The position numbers were made by a program, and so were the translations under genes. A stretch of 64,000 nucleotides of DNA from Plakobranchus ocellatus. Lineage: Eukaryota > Mollusca > Gastropoda > Plakobranchidae. The notes under the pieces were generated by a model that was not told the origin of the DNA, did not search any database, and saw nothing but the letters and a program-made list of their open reading frames with translations. Location of the stretch: assembly GCA_019648995.1 (NCBI GenBank), contig BLXT01005793.1, forward strand, positions 68,374 through 132,373. The letters run 5' to 3'. The first letter of the stretch is position 1. Every line of letters begins with the position of its first letter. Shown here one piece after another: positions 1-13,100 of this stretch.

Positions 1-869
1 GAGCATTTTGAAACTGTGGGTGGGCTATCTTACTCTCATGGAGGAAGCTGTCTTCTCTATACCCTCCCCTCAGGAAATTTTAAAAAGACAAAATGAGTGC
101 CAACATTTGTTATAACTCATTTGGGTGTGTCTTTTGTGTTTATCATATTTATTTCTAGTGTTGCTGAATCTCAAAAGTTTTTCCAACTTTCTAATTTCAG
201 AATTTTCACTGATGTCTGAATCCTGAAACATCTGCAGTGAAAACAGCTAAAAACTGGAAAGAAGCATCCCAAGACAACAGAAAGTGATTTGAACAGGAAT
301 CTCAATTGTTATAGGGAAAAAAAACTATTGATAAAAGAAAATGTGGCCATTTGAGTTTGCAGAATGAATTTAGTAGCATTAGTTCAAAAATTCAATTGAT
401 AAAGAAAATTGGCCTTTGTTTCAAATATGTGGAAAAAATAACCCTCTCAACAATCATATATTGGCTTTTTAAAAAGTCTTTAATGGGTGTTTAAAGCTTA
501 TATGAATTCCACCTTTTAAATTAGTCATTCTGGTGAAAATGAGCAAAGCCAAGAGTTATCGCAGTGACCTAAGTTTTTGAAGGAAAAAAAACTTTGTTTC
601 CCTTTTCACAAATGTTTTTTAAACAAAGGTAGAATTTAAGGCAGACTGAAAGTATTTGGTATCTTAAATATGACTTCTAAGACTGCAAAGTATTAGAGGC
701 AGCAACTCCATTATGCTGGGAAAAAAATTTATTGTTATCCTCAAAGGGTCATAATTCTCTGATCAAAAGTCTATTACTTTCAGAAATTCTTTAAAAAACA
801 AAGAACAAAACCCAGTATTTTTACAAGAAAATCAAAAGCCCTATCTCAGAGTAAAATTAATACATATCC
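1..869 (-). other. Probable 3' UTR of PPIP5K
   Basis: AT-rich sequence downstream of the TAG stop, with no open frame worth noting. Minus-strand AATAAA hexamers occur at 728-733 and 148-153 and could be polyadenylation signals; which one is used, or whether the UTR runs past the window, cannot be told from sequence. Confidence 0.55.
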
Positions 870-1153
870 CTACTTAACAGGTGCATGATGCATCTGGGCC
901 ATGCATTCCTCCAGACTATCCTGTGCCCCAAACTGAACTTGACCCGGAACTTCTTCTGGAGCTTGACCTTTACCTTGGCCCTGATTTTGCGCTTCATCCT
1001 GAACCTGGATTTGATCTTTGTCTTTTCCTTGACCTTGGCCCCCTGTGCTGCTACTAGTGTTGAAGTCCATAGTGATGGTATAGCTGCCTGTCATAGCCAG
1101 ATTGCTTAGATCTATCTCTGTGTTCTCTTTGGTTTCTAAAGGAATAGTTAAAT
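870..1153 (-). CDS. PPIP5K: PPIP5K last exon V: Gln/Gly-rich C-terminus and stop
   Basis: Starts [20 protein letters not shown], then [19 protein letters not shown], then a low-complexity Gln/Gly/Lys/Asp stretch of dipeptide-like repeats ([14 protein letters not shown]), and ends MHHAPVK with a TAG stop at 870-872. The acceptor is TGATACAG, phase 1. The Gln/Gly repeats probably arose by codon slippage. The exon follows U in phase and order. Confidence 0.85.
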
Positions 1154-4100
1154 CTGTATCACAGAGACAAGGAAGAAATGTTTTAGAAATTATCAAAATA
1201 TTTGAAAACAGAGCAAACATGTAGTTAGAAAAATACATAAAAGCAAAATGATGGCGTGTAAATTGAATAATCGTTTTATAAAACCTAAATCACAGTATAG
1301 TTTTTTTTTTAAAATTAGAATTGCAGTTGCTTTGCATTCAAAAGTGTTATCATATGACTAAGCATAGGCCCACACTGGAGGCGATGTGACTTGTCATGGC
1401 TAACTTGAAGGACTGATGTCACAGTTACTGTGAGCTACCCACCAACAAGTTAGCCTGATAATTTGCATAACAAGACTGGCCTCATGTTTCGCACAGCAAC
1501 GGTCAGTAGAATTAAACGTGGTCATGTAATAGCACCCCCCTTCCGTTATCCAACAGAGCCACTGACGTAAGACCAGGCTGCAAAACACAAAGGATAGCTC
1601 CGACACTTCGACAAGTAGCCAACTTGGTGTGCTCTTGCACCAAAGAAAGAGAGTATTTCAAAACATGTATTGTTGGACACGTGAACTGCTGCCTTTAGTG
1701 TGGGCGTACGCTTAAGATAAATATCCAACACACAAAAGAAAAAAAAGGCCGATGTTCCCTTATATGAACACAATTCTTGCTGCTCCTGAAAAAAAAAGCT
1801 TTGTCCATGTCTGTGATCAGATCATGTCATGATGTCAATGCTTTAAACATTTGCGTGATAAAAAACTTTGATAATGCAATATTATTCTGAAACAAAATCA
1901 AATATTGGATGATGTATGAATGATACATGTCTTATCTAAAGACACCAATTTTCTTGTCAGTCATACTGATACATTTATTATGACAACATTGAAAAAAAAA
2001 AAAGTTCTGAACCTTGTACTTTCCAGGTACACCCTAGAGACTAAGTACAGACCTTTTCATTTTTTAAACTTTGGACTATGTTAATATTGCAATGATGGCA
2101 GGATAGTGGTGTTTTTTTTAACCTTTATTTTTAAAATGTAAACTAATAATATGTGGTTTATACTTAGATTTAAACTATTGGCAGGGCACAAATGCCCTAA
2201 AGAGATAGATGTAGTAAATGAAACTCCGAAAGGAAAGGCCTTTTAACTTTATGTGACAGGCGATAATAATAAAAAAAAAAAACATTAAAAAAATGACAGT
2301 ACTCTTTGATTTTGCCGTCAGGATTAAATACAAGCCAAGGCAATCACTTGCTTCATTCAGTTCAAACAGCGACCAAAGAAGTAATTAAAAAAATATATAT
2401 ATAATTAAAACATAAGTTGGCTGGAATATTTAAAATCTATGCCATCTTCACAATGGATTACCTTTAGTTACAGGTTCAGCCTCTGTGGTGCCCTTTGCCA
2501 TGCCTATATACATTCCTAGAGTCTTTAACAAATCTGCAGGTGTTGACAAAGCTGTTGGTGAGTTTGGACCTCCACTTGAATTGCTGGACGATGGGAACTC
2601 AGACACTACAAAAGAAACATGCTTTTTATTGCTAAGGCAAGAAAGAGGAGAGGGTAAAAAAAAATAGAGCACCTGCAAAAAATTCCAGATTCATTAAACT
2701 GAAATAAATAGCCTTGCCTTAAATTATTTGAGGCTCACCTCATTAATTTCCCTTTACTTTTGAGATTATACTAATTCTGAATAATCAAAAATATTACAAA
2801 ACTAATTACCCTCAAAACATAATTTCACAGGACTTATAGTCCCTCCAATAAAAAAAACATTGTATGACACTGTTAAAAACAATTAAATTTGACTGAGAAA
2901 TCACCTTTGGCAGTATTGACTGCTAAATCCATATTGTTTTTGGAGGCCAATGAAGCCAGAGCATGCATGTCTGGCACTGGGAATTTGGTAGCACAGACCC
3001 TGCCCAAAAAATCATCCACTTGGTGAAAGTTGAGATTATTGTGCAGAGTCTCCAGTGGATGCAGCAGAGGAACATTGCTAAAGCCCTCCAAAGCTGAGAC
3101 AAATATTGAAAAAAAAAGATAGAGAGTCAATGGTACAAGCTAAAAATAAAGACTAGCTTATTTATGGTTGGCATTGAAAGTAAATACATATAAATAAAAA
3201 CTGGAACAACTGAATGCTCAGTGAAGAAATAAAAAAATGAAGAAAAGAGAAATCTGAAGTTTAAACAATACAAAATTTTAATATACTTTTATCTTTCATC
3301 TTTTCTCCATCTGAGTTTGCATCTTTCAGATTTTCTGTACTTACCTATCTTTGCATTCATCTATCAAACTCCATCTTTCCATTTCTCTCTACCACACTTG
3401 ATTTACTTTTATCACCACTATCAGTATCACACTGCTAACATTATCCCCAACAACCAGGGCAGAAACTTTTGCCAAAATCAGCTAAATTACAACTTTTTCC
3501 AGCAAATGCCTCCACTACGATTGATAGTAATACAAATCCTGCTGCCACTGATACTTGCATAACATCATAAAACACTATATCTGAACCAAAGGGTCAGTGT
3601 TCCTTTATTAAAAGAAGTTTAATCTCCTCAACTTCTTGCAAGTGTCACAAAAACAAGATCAATGCTAGGGAAGTTGAAGAGAATGATAAATAAATTACAA
3701 CACCTAATAAATTTTAATGCTAAAAAGACAAACTAAATAACAATTTCCCATAGTGGTGGTCTATTCAACCAGCAAACATGCTCGTTGCTACCAACATCCA
3801 GACTATAAAGTCAAATTTTTTTTTATTATTGAAACTACTGAATAAGGGTTTGTTCTATCCCAAAAAATTTCTTAAGTGTATTGATTGTGGGTTTTTTTTT
3901 TTTTTTCTTTAAATACTTTTTTTCTTTTAATATCACAAATAGTTCAGTATAAAACTTGTTAACTTCATAATCTTTAAGATGCAATGAAGCCTGCTTTCTG
4001 CAGCTATTTAGAGTGTTAAGAACTCCTTTTCTCTCTGTGTTTTTTTTATGTTTTGCTTTCAATGATAACAGCTTGCCCACTTTAATATTTTTGAGAATTT

Positions 4101-7100
4101 TAGTGCAATAGGATATCACCATATGAGAACAAATTTACAAAGAAGGGAGCAATGACAAAGTATGGAACAACAAAATTAATATTAAATTTAATAGTTAAAA
4201 TAAAAAAAAAAACGCGCGCGTGTGTGTGTGTATGTGCGTGCCCATAGTACACACAAACTTATACGGAGACTTTGAAAAGTGAGGTCAGTGAGAATGCAGA
4301 TTCTTAATGTCGCTTCAGTGGTACTTAAAAAAAGAAAATCCAGTACCAACTAGACAAAAAAAAAAAAGGTATAAATGGCTTCATAAACAAAACAGAGGCT
4401 AAAAATGGACAACATTGTAAAATTTTAATTAGCATGCTGTTTCTACCTTGGAACTTCTAACCACAAAAGAGTGCAAAAAAACAAAGCTGATTCAGCTTCC
4501 CTTGCTGAGGTAACAAAAATTGTACTGCAATTGAGTGTCCATCATCTGAAAGCTAGTGAGGGATTAAACAAAGTTAACAAAAAAAAAAAAAATTTTTTTT
4601 TATGTGCGTGTTACAAAATAACTTAATATTGTGCAGAATTCCAGTCAACGTCAAGCATGACGGAGAAAAGGCCAACTGGGAATTATCATCACAGCACGTA
4701 ACGAAAAAAAAAAACAACAACAAAACAATATCATATTATAGGTAAACAACTATCTTGATTTCAGCGGCATAAAACTTAATCAGCATATCTCCTATGAGGA
4801 AATAGAAAGTGAAAGAGGCAAAGAATGGTTCATTTAGAGGACCCCTCTCTCTTTCTCTCTATCACACACACATACACCTTTGTAAATGAAAAAAAAAATG
4901 ATCTTACGCCCTTTTCAATCTTTCCACATGCACATTATTTATTTAGCTTGGAAAAAGAAAGGTAGAAAAAGCTGTTTCAACAAAGTAACGAAAGGCAAAG
5001 GCGTGTGGATTTTAACAAAAATGTGTATGCAGCATTAATATCTGAATAATTCTCGGAAAAAAAAATCTCTATATGGAGCTAAGCATCACAAAAGGTTTCA
5101 ATGCAGTATGCAGCCTAAAGAAGGAGCTTGCAGACAATATATGCATGACTATCTAATAAGCAATTACAACTTTCACTGTATGTAGTTGAACAGAAGGTAA
5201 TTCTAATCAAACTATGATTGAAAATGATAGAAGAACATAGTGCAAAAGAAGAAATCAAGTAAGCTACTTATATGCAAAAGGAAAATCTAGATTTAAACCA
5301 CAAACAAACATCTGTCATAAGAACAACAAAAGGGTTTTTGTTCAAATTCCGGGTAAAGACTAATGTTTATCCGTATTGAGACTGTATATTTACTTAAATC
5401 TAGCTAAAAAAAAAAGAGAGAGAGAATATATCGACATAGGAAGATAAAGAAACGTAGTGTGTCAAGTACAAAGAACAATCTACTTTCCAAAAAATAAAAA
5501 CAAAAAAACCTGGTGCAGGAAAATGAGAAATAATTTTTTAAATCACTAATATCAAGTTTTCAAAAGAATCCTTTAAAAAATTATTTTTAAAAGTAGATTG
5601 ACGGTTTGCCTTTTCTCTTCACCTTTAAGAAATAAGCTGGAGTAGCACATTGATCCGTACGCACGCTTTAGGACAGGGAGAGAGCAACCTATTCAAAAAA
5701 TAAATAGTTAGGTACTTATAAAGAGACCAAGCAAAAACGCTGGTTTTTCTCTCAATAAAACAATTTCTATTTATATTTTCAAATATGATTTGGCACAGCT
5801 AACAATTTTTGAACAAGCAAATCCTCCATTTCTGACATTCAATTCATACCTACTAGAAGTAAGAGCTAACAGAATGTGTGTGCTTCATTCACTTTTATCA
5901 AACTTTTCATTTTAAAACTATCTCCATTAAAAATATTCAAGAGAAGAGAGTCAAAACCTTAAGAAGTAAAAACAAAAAAGGAAAAAAACAGCCCACAAAT
6001 TATTTCTTTGAGTCGAAGACAATAATGAAAATCAAAAAGCTTAACAGATCAGAAGATCAAAATCACATTCTTTCAAGGAGAAATATAATGCAAAAAAGAA
6101 TGTAAGAGAGTGACTCTTCATTAGAAAGTAGACATTTGGATGGATCCAGATTTTTCCGCTTTGTTCCCAAGAGATACTAACAAAGAAACCTTCTATATAT
6201 CATCCCAAAAAAAACTTATACTGTAACTGTTTCAAGCGGCCAGAGAAAATCAAACTTCCATCACAATTCTTTAAAAAAGAAACCATGATCTGTTAAAAAG
6301 GAAAACAAAAACCTATTGTTTCAATGAAGTTTGTACCAATTTCTCAAACAACAATGACAACAACAAAATAAAAGTTTAATATGTTACTAGAAATTCAATT
6401 ATATGACATGCCTACAAAGAATGAGTTATAAATATTTAAACTCAGTTGAAGATTTAAAAAAAAAACCATTTTGATCATTCAAAATGGCAAAACTTTTGAA
6501 ATGTGGAGAAAAAATGTTTTTTTCTTTTTTTTCTAAATCCATTTGTGTTAAACTTTTTTTGTTTTGTCTCAATACTGCTGTCAATATTATCTTGACATAA
6601 ATTATTTCCTTTGGCACATTATATCTTTCATTCAGTAAAATATGGCAGAAATGACAAATTGCTCAAGTAGCATGAGGAAAGATTGTTCTACTTTAAAGAC
6701 AAGTTGCATTCAGATTTGGTTTAAACTGTCTTCAGAAACTGTTGTTTTTGAGAAAAAGGAAATGAAACAGAGGAATATTTTCAATTTAAAAAAAACATAA
6801 AAAAAAGTGGACTTCTTTCTTAATTTCTTCAAGTTCTGAATTCTCTACTCAAAGTCTTTATCAGGATTTTTAAAACATTGTTAATAAAACATGACTGCTC
6901 TGAAAAATATTTATTCGCAAGTTACAGCAATAATAATTAATAACATTATAGCTTTTTCCATTCTTCTTTTTAAGGCAACTTGAAAAATTCAGTAAAACAC
7001 ATCATTTTTTCAATTATGATTTTTCCCAATAGCATGTAGTTTTTATTATCTTTATGGCTACAATCAATTTAGTTTAAAAAAAAAAAAATAAATAAAAGGA

Positions 7101-10100
7101 ACAATTAATGTAACACATTGTGTTTAATTTTAGGACCAGGGAGGTGGGAGGAGGGTGTCAATTAAAAATAAGAGGAGGATTGTTGCATTGCCTCGAAAAA
7201 AATATGCTGAGATTAGAGATAACTTCGAACAAACATAACCTTCTGCATATCCAATATTGACAGAGTCTGGTAAGAATTGGGCATCTCAAGACCTAGAGAT
7301 CGGGCAGTGGTAAAAGGGGGAGGCTAAGATGTTAATTAACACCACAGACAGCGCTGATCATAATAATTACAATAAAGTCATAGACGGTGGAAGGGAGGAA
7401 GGGGAAAGTGTACTCTTGCTTGCTGCAACCAACTGCAATACACCCAACCAAACAAACGAGCAGGCCTTACGTTGGCCAAGAAAATGCAATAGGACAGCTA
7501 ACCACAGAATCACTGAGCCACAGAGCACAGACACTCCACCCAAGAGGGACATACCGGACTCAGGTGGCTGCACCAGGCCCAGTCTGGCGAAGTCTGGTGA
7601 GCTTGCAGACATAGCCAGGCCAGCCGAGATGCCTGCCACTGGGAGAAAGGTTGACTGGCCTGCTGCCCCACGCCGCAGTTTGCAGGGCAGGTGTTAAGAT
7701 GAATGAGGGAATAAAAAAAATAAACAGAAAAAAACATGTGGCCTGTTTGGCCCAATACATAAAAAACACCAAAACACACAGGAAAAAAAGCACAGGATAA
7801 TTAACACAAAAACAAAAACAACACAGTTGCAAAGATTTCTTGAAAGCACTGGCGAGTCTAAAATCTTCTGGACATAGGGAACTCTTGTGAAATTGTCATA
7901 TTTTGCTAAATTTATATTAAAAAAAAAAAAACAGAAAAAGGTTAATGCATAATTATTTATCCTTTTCTTGGCACACCTTAAACAATGCAGTCTGCCAGTT
8001 TTAATTCAAGGTTTAGGAAACACCTGCATCAACCAATCACACATTGAAAAAATATCAAAGCTTTTATTTTGTGAAATGGGGAACTGGGAAGGGACAAAAA
8101 GGAGAGGTCATATTCTTTAAGTAAACAAATATATTTTCTTTCACAAAATTCTTGACTTTGATACCAAAAGAAGACTTTTATACCATAATAAACAGATCAG
8201 TCATCCGATCTTTTAAAAGCCATTGGTAATTTAAAATGTTAGGTCATCAATTTCCAAACTGCCCCTCGCCCTGTTTCCCTCTTCATCTTGTTCAGTTAGA
8301 TCCTATAAGACTTCTCAACCAGCACATGCAGGAGACCAAACACCTCATTTACTAGGCGTAATTTAAAGAGTATTTTTTGCTTCACTTGGCTTAATCTAAC
8401 TCAACTATTTGACACTTTACTAACACAACTTGAAATCTGAGATCACCAATACGGACAGACTATGTGACACAATCTTGTCAAACCATACAATGGCTCTCTG
8501 CTGTATGAATTAGCTAAGAAACTAAGGGAGACCAAACACTTCTAAAAGCATTTATTCATACTTTTTTCCACGTATAAACAAAAGCCTTTAATGTCAAACT
8601 TTATATGTAAAAAATAAAAGCACACAATGACAAAGTGGATCTTTAATACATTAACTAGAGAAAAAGAGAATGAAACTGTGATGTTTAAAAAGTAGAGAAT
8701 ACTTCCTTTTACAATCTAGTACATAATAGAAGTTATTAAAGCTCTTTTGGTTGAAATATTAGGCACAAATTTTAATAGTACTCATTTTCACACAAAAGCA
8801 AAGTCAAAATCAACATTCAAGATTAAGGGAAAAAAATGCAATAGTGAAACTAGAACTGATGATGAATTGGAAGGTTGTGAATTTTAAAAAAAGCAAACGG
8901 CGATGAAAAAAAAAAGAAAATTTTAAAGAAAAATATCTAATAAGACATCCAACATTAGAATTAAGACATTTGAAACAGCTTCATAAATTGATCTTGTTGA
9001 AAATCTACCTTTTTTCAAATGGGGTAAAAAGAAATTTGTTACATTTACAACAGGCAATTCAAATTTCCATTCATGCATGTTTAAAAAGATATGAGCTAAC
9101 AGCTATTTTTGAACAATTTAATTGTGAAACAAATTTAAGTAAAAGAAGGGATTCATATTTCAATAGCAATGTTGCATCTTGTGTGCTTTCATTTTGTCCC
9201 TAAGAGACCTATACATCCCTGTCAGGCAACTAATTTATTGAATGTTCATTTACCATAAATCAAAGCATTTCAAGTGCTAAAGTTGCCAATAATATCAAAA
9301 CAGTTTCCAAAAATGAAAATTTATCTCAAGTTCGTCACCTGAGCCTCAGATGTTTAGTGGCAAAAGCAGCAAAAGTGGATTTAATGTAGAGCATCCCCTC
9401 CCCTATGGATGTAAAATAAAACTAAACTTTATCAGACTTCCCTAAAAGTTATTGAAAACTGTTTTTGAAAAAGTTAAAAAAAATTCTTACAACTATATCG
9501 TTATATTTAATGCCTTTTCATATTGGAAAAAGTGATGCACAACACAAATGAGCTTTTCTTTTCTTCACCCCCAACCAAGAACCATAACCTTTGACTTCCC
9601 TATAATCTCTATATCAAGAGAGATAAGCAAATTTTTTTGAATGCATAAAGAAAAATAATGAAAAGACCAATATGGTTTCTTTTAAAAAATATTTGAACAA
9701 TGATAGCGAAAATGTGAAAATCAGGGTGACATTGCTCCCTTTTCACCCATTCTCAGGAAATATCCTCTCAGAACAAAACCCTAAATGTGACCTTACCTTA
9801 TTATTATCATTTTTTTTTTTTTGCATGTGATTAACATGAAGCCACAAGTGCCCTTGATAATAATGAAAAAAATGAAAGACTATGACACCCATGGCAGAAA
9901 CCATTGGCCTAATGAATATTGCTTGCATTCTGGGATTGTTTTAGATTAAGACAAAATATATCAATAGCACAGGATCAAAATAATATGGGGCCAGAAAATA
10001 GAGATGATTGCTAGTACTCAGCAAAGATCAGCTCATTGTTTCTACAATAAAACCCACCTCTAGGTGCTTGATTGAAGAAAAAGAATGCGGGCAGCGGCTT

Positions 10101-13100
10101 CATTACCATATCACTTCCAAGAGGCAAATGGATTGTGCGATAGTTACGCTGGTAGGCTGCAAAAGCAAAGGAAAAGAAAAACCAGAGTGAAAATATTCAA
10201 GCTACAAATAAAAGGTAACGAGAAAACAGTCACACAAAGTAAAATTCACAGAAATGAAACTTATTACTGGTACCAACTGGAATGAAATATATAATGCTCA
10301 AATTATTTTTAATATGGGATGACAATACATGCATCAGAAGATACAATGTTGGGAAAAAAAAAACCCTGCTGGCATATATATATATGCTGAAATTCTTGAT
10401 GTCACAAAATTTGAAAGTTCAATCCCAACTCAAGCCTTTTTGCTGGATACATCACATTTTTAATCCAGAGAGTTAAAATGTATAATCATAATAATGCCAA
10501 GCGTAAAATATAGTATAAATTGTATTAGCAAAATTATTACTCAAAAGGCATTACCAGTGTCAAAGAGAGCAAACAATATCGAAAAGGATTGAGTCAAATA
10601 ACTTATGAAAGACCAGCAAAAATTCTTTTTGTTAAAAGACTTAAAATCATTCAGGAGAACCATCAATGTATAGGAATTACCAAGAAAAGAAAAAAAGTAA
10701 AGCAATGTAAAATAATCTCAAATACCAAGCGTATAAATGCAGACTCTAAAGAAAAGGGAATAAATAAATGATTCAGGAGTCATTTTTATTAAAGCTTTTC
10801 ATATTAAAGAAAAATATACTTGATATGTAAAAAAAACACAACTTAGTAACTTGTATTTTATACATGAACATGTGAAAAGATAAGCGAAAAATGAAAGTGG
10901 TGACAACTAGAATGTATATGTAGTGCTTCAGTTATGAAAACATAGTGTTGTGAAAATCTTCAAAGTAAGTATCTAAATTTTCTCAAAACAAATGGGCGAC
11001 TCGTGCAATACTCTGATGAAAAATTCCCAATTTTATGGTGACATTTTTCATAAGCGTCTGTAAGTGCATTAGTGTGACTGGAAATTAATTCAATTAAAAT
11101 ACCCATGTACATCATAATGAGCAGAGTAATGAGTGACCTTAAGGGGAAAAAAGTATAATAATGAGTGACCTTAAGGGGGAAAAAAGTATCACCAAGAGTT
11201 ATGAAAAACAATTTACAACAGTTTTTTTATTTCTTCATGCTTGTTGTTATTGGTGAATTACAAAGGCAATTTTTAAAGGCTTACTCAACTAATGAGGAAA
11301 AGGACAAAGGGATGCGTTGCACTCATAATCATTTATTAAAAAAAAGAACTCAAACTGTTAGAAAAAAAAAAAGATAATTTCCTTGTAACCCTAAGTCCGT
11401 TGAACAAAATTGTGCATGTTTAAGATCTTCGACAAATCTTTAGCCTTTTGATACTTCTGTTCCATTGGAGTCATGGCTGTGGTTCACTATATTTCAAAAT
11501 AATGTTGCTTTCACATGGGATGCTCTTTGAGCCTATTCATTTTTGCATGCAGGGTAAAGCAAGCACGAAGACATAAACCTCATCTCCCATATTTTGATTT
11601 GCAATATGATATGGCTAGCAACTGGTGTGAGCAAAGCTTAGAGAAACAAGATGCTAAAAAGTTCCTGAAAAAAAACAAAAAAACTAGAATACCTTTGATT
11701 TTCTTAGCAGAGGATTTATGGGGTAAATGTTGGGTTCAGTGACATATAGTTTTTCTTAATGTTTCAACTGATTTATCAAAAGTGAATTTAGTGTTGTGAA
11801 AAAAAAAGCCAATTACTTGTGATTATCATCGGTTTTTCCTTCCTTCTCTTAAAAAAAAATTCTTTCACAATGTCAGGCTGCAATGTTTCGGCAACATGTC
11901 TATCAAAAGATTAATTTTTGGGGCAGGACTCATTGTTCCCATAGAGAGAAATATGTATTTATAGGTTCTTGGTTTGGTTAAGCCTGGTATTTCCTTCAGT
12001 GCAATAGTTAGAGTGCAGCTTAATATACAATAACATTATGTTTGTGTGGAGTTATACACCATATAACTAAACAAATATCACTTGATGGGTATACTTGTAT
12101 CTTTGCACATGACTGATTCTGCAATATTGTTGACTGGAAAATATTAAGATTTGACTTAACAGAGATTGCTTCAAATTTGTAACAGCATAATGCTGCATTC
12201 ACTGATTGAAGTGGTGGGATAATAGTATCAGTTTTTTTTTCATGTTTTTTTTTTTATTTATTTCAAAGCTAACTGTTTTGGTTTTCAAACTGGGTTTGCT
12301 CAAAATTTGCAAATCCCACACAGATTTCTCTCCTGCTGCAACAAAGTCACTTGATTCATATACTTCTTGTTTGCTCAATCCCTCACGTTTTGCATCATTT
12401 CTCATGTTAACGAGACATTAAAGAAACCATATTAACAAGCCAATCCATAAATAAAAATACTCATTTTTTAAAATCTTATATCACTAAACTTGTTTTTACA
12501 AGTTTTGCTCAATCCCACTACTCATTTGATAAATGTCTTTCAAACTTGCATGAATTCAGAATGGACAAAAGACAGGTTATCATGAATTTCATCCAGACAT
12601 GCATGTTTCTACACTTTTGATATCTTATGAATAATAACAATGATCGTTTAAACTAGCTTAGTAGGCTTTCATTGGCTACAATTTAAAAAATCCCTTTATC
12701 ATATCTCTAAGCAACAATGCTAGTGGAAGGCAACTTTGACAAAAATGAAAGAAACATTACAAATTGGCTGATGAAAGTTATAGTACATATACTATTCGGT
12801 GCAGTATTTTTAAAAGAAAGTTTTCAATCGATGGACAATATGCCAAATGACGCTAAGCAAAATATATTTTTATTCTCACATATTCTTGCTCTCACAAAAT
12901 AATTGCAGACGTGGCTTGAAAAGGGGTGTCATTATACTGTCCATACCTGACAAAACATTCTCAGGGCCAAGTCTGACATCTTATGTGATTTTCAGTTGAG
13001 CCAAAAAAATCCACCAATATTATAACATACACATTTTTCTTTATTTTATTTGACAAGGTGACCCTCTCATCAAGAAAACTTTAAGCCTTAAAACAAAAAA

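Noticed and set aside
5619-5661. Exon-like segment after a CTCTCTCCCTGTCCTAAAG acceptor
   Set aside because: The phase-1 reading needed for this intron hits a stop and the length (43) would break the frame.
7329-7832. Several overlapping frames on both strands
   Set aside because: They are shadows caused by the GC-rich island; only the phase 1 reading of 7555-7662 fits the gene.
9338-9390. Possible donor CAG|GTGACG on the minus strand
   Set aside because: In the required phase the reading has a stop just before the donor.
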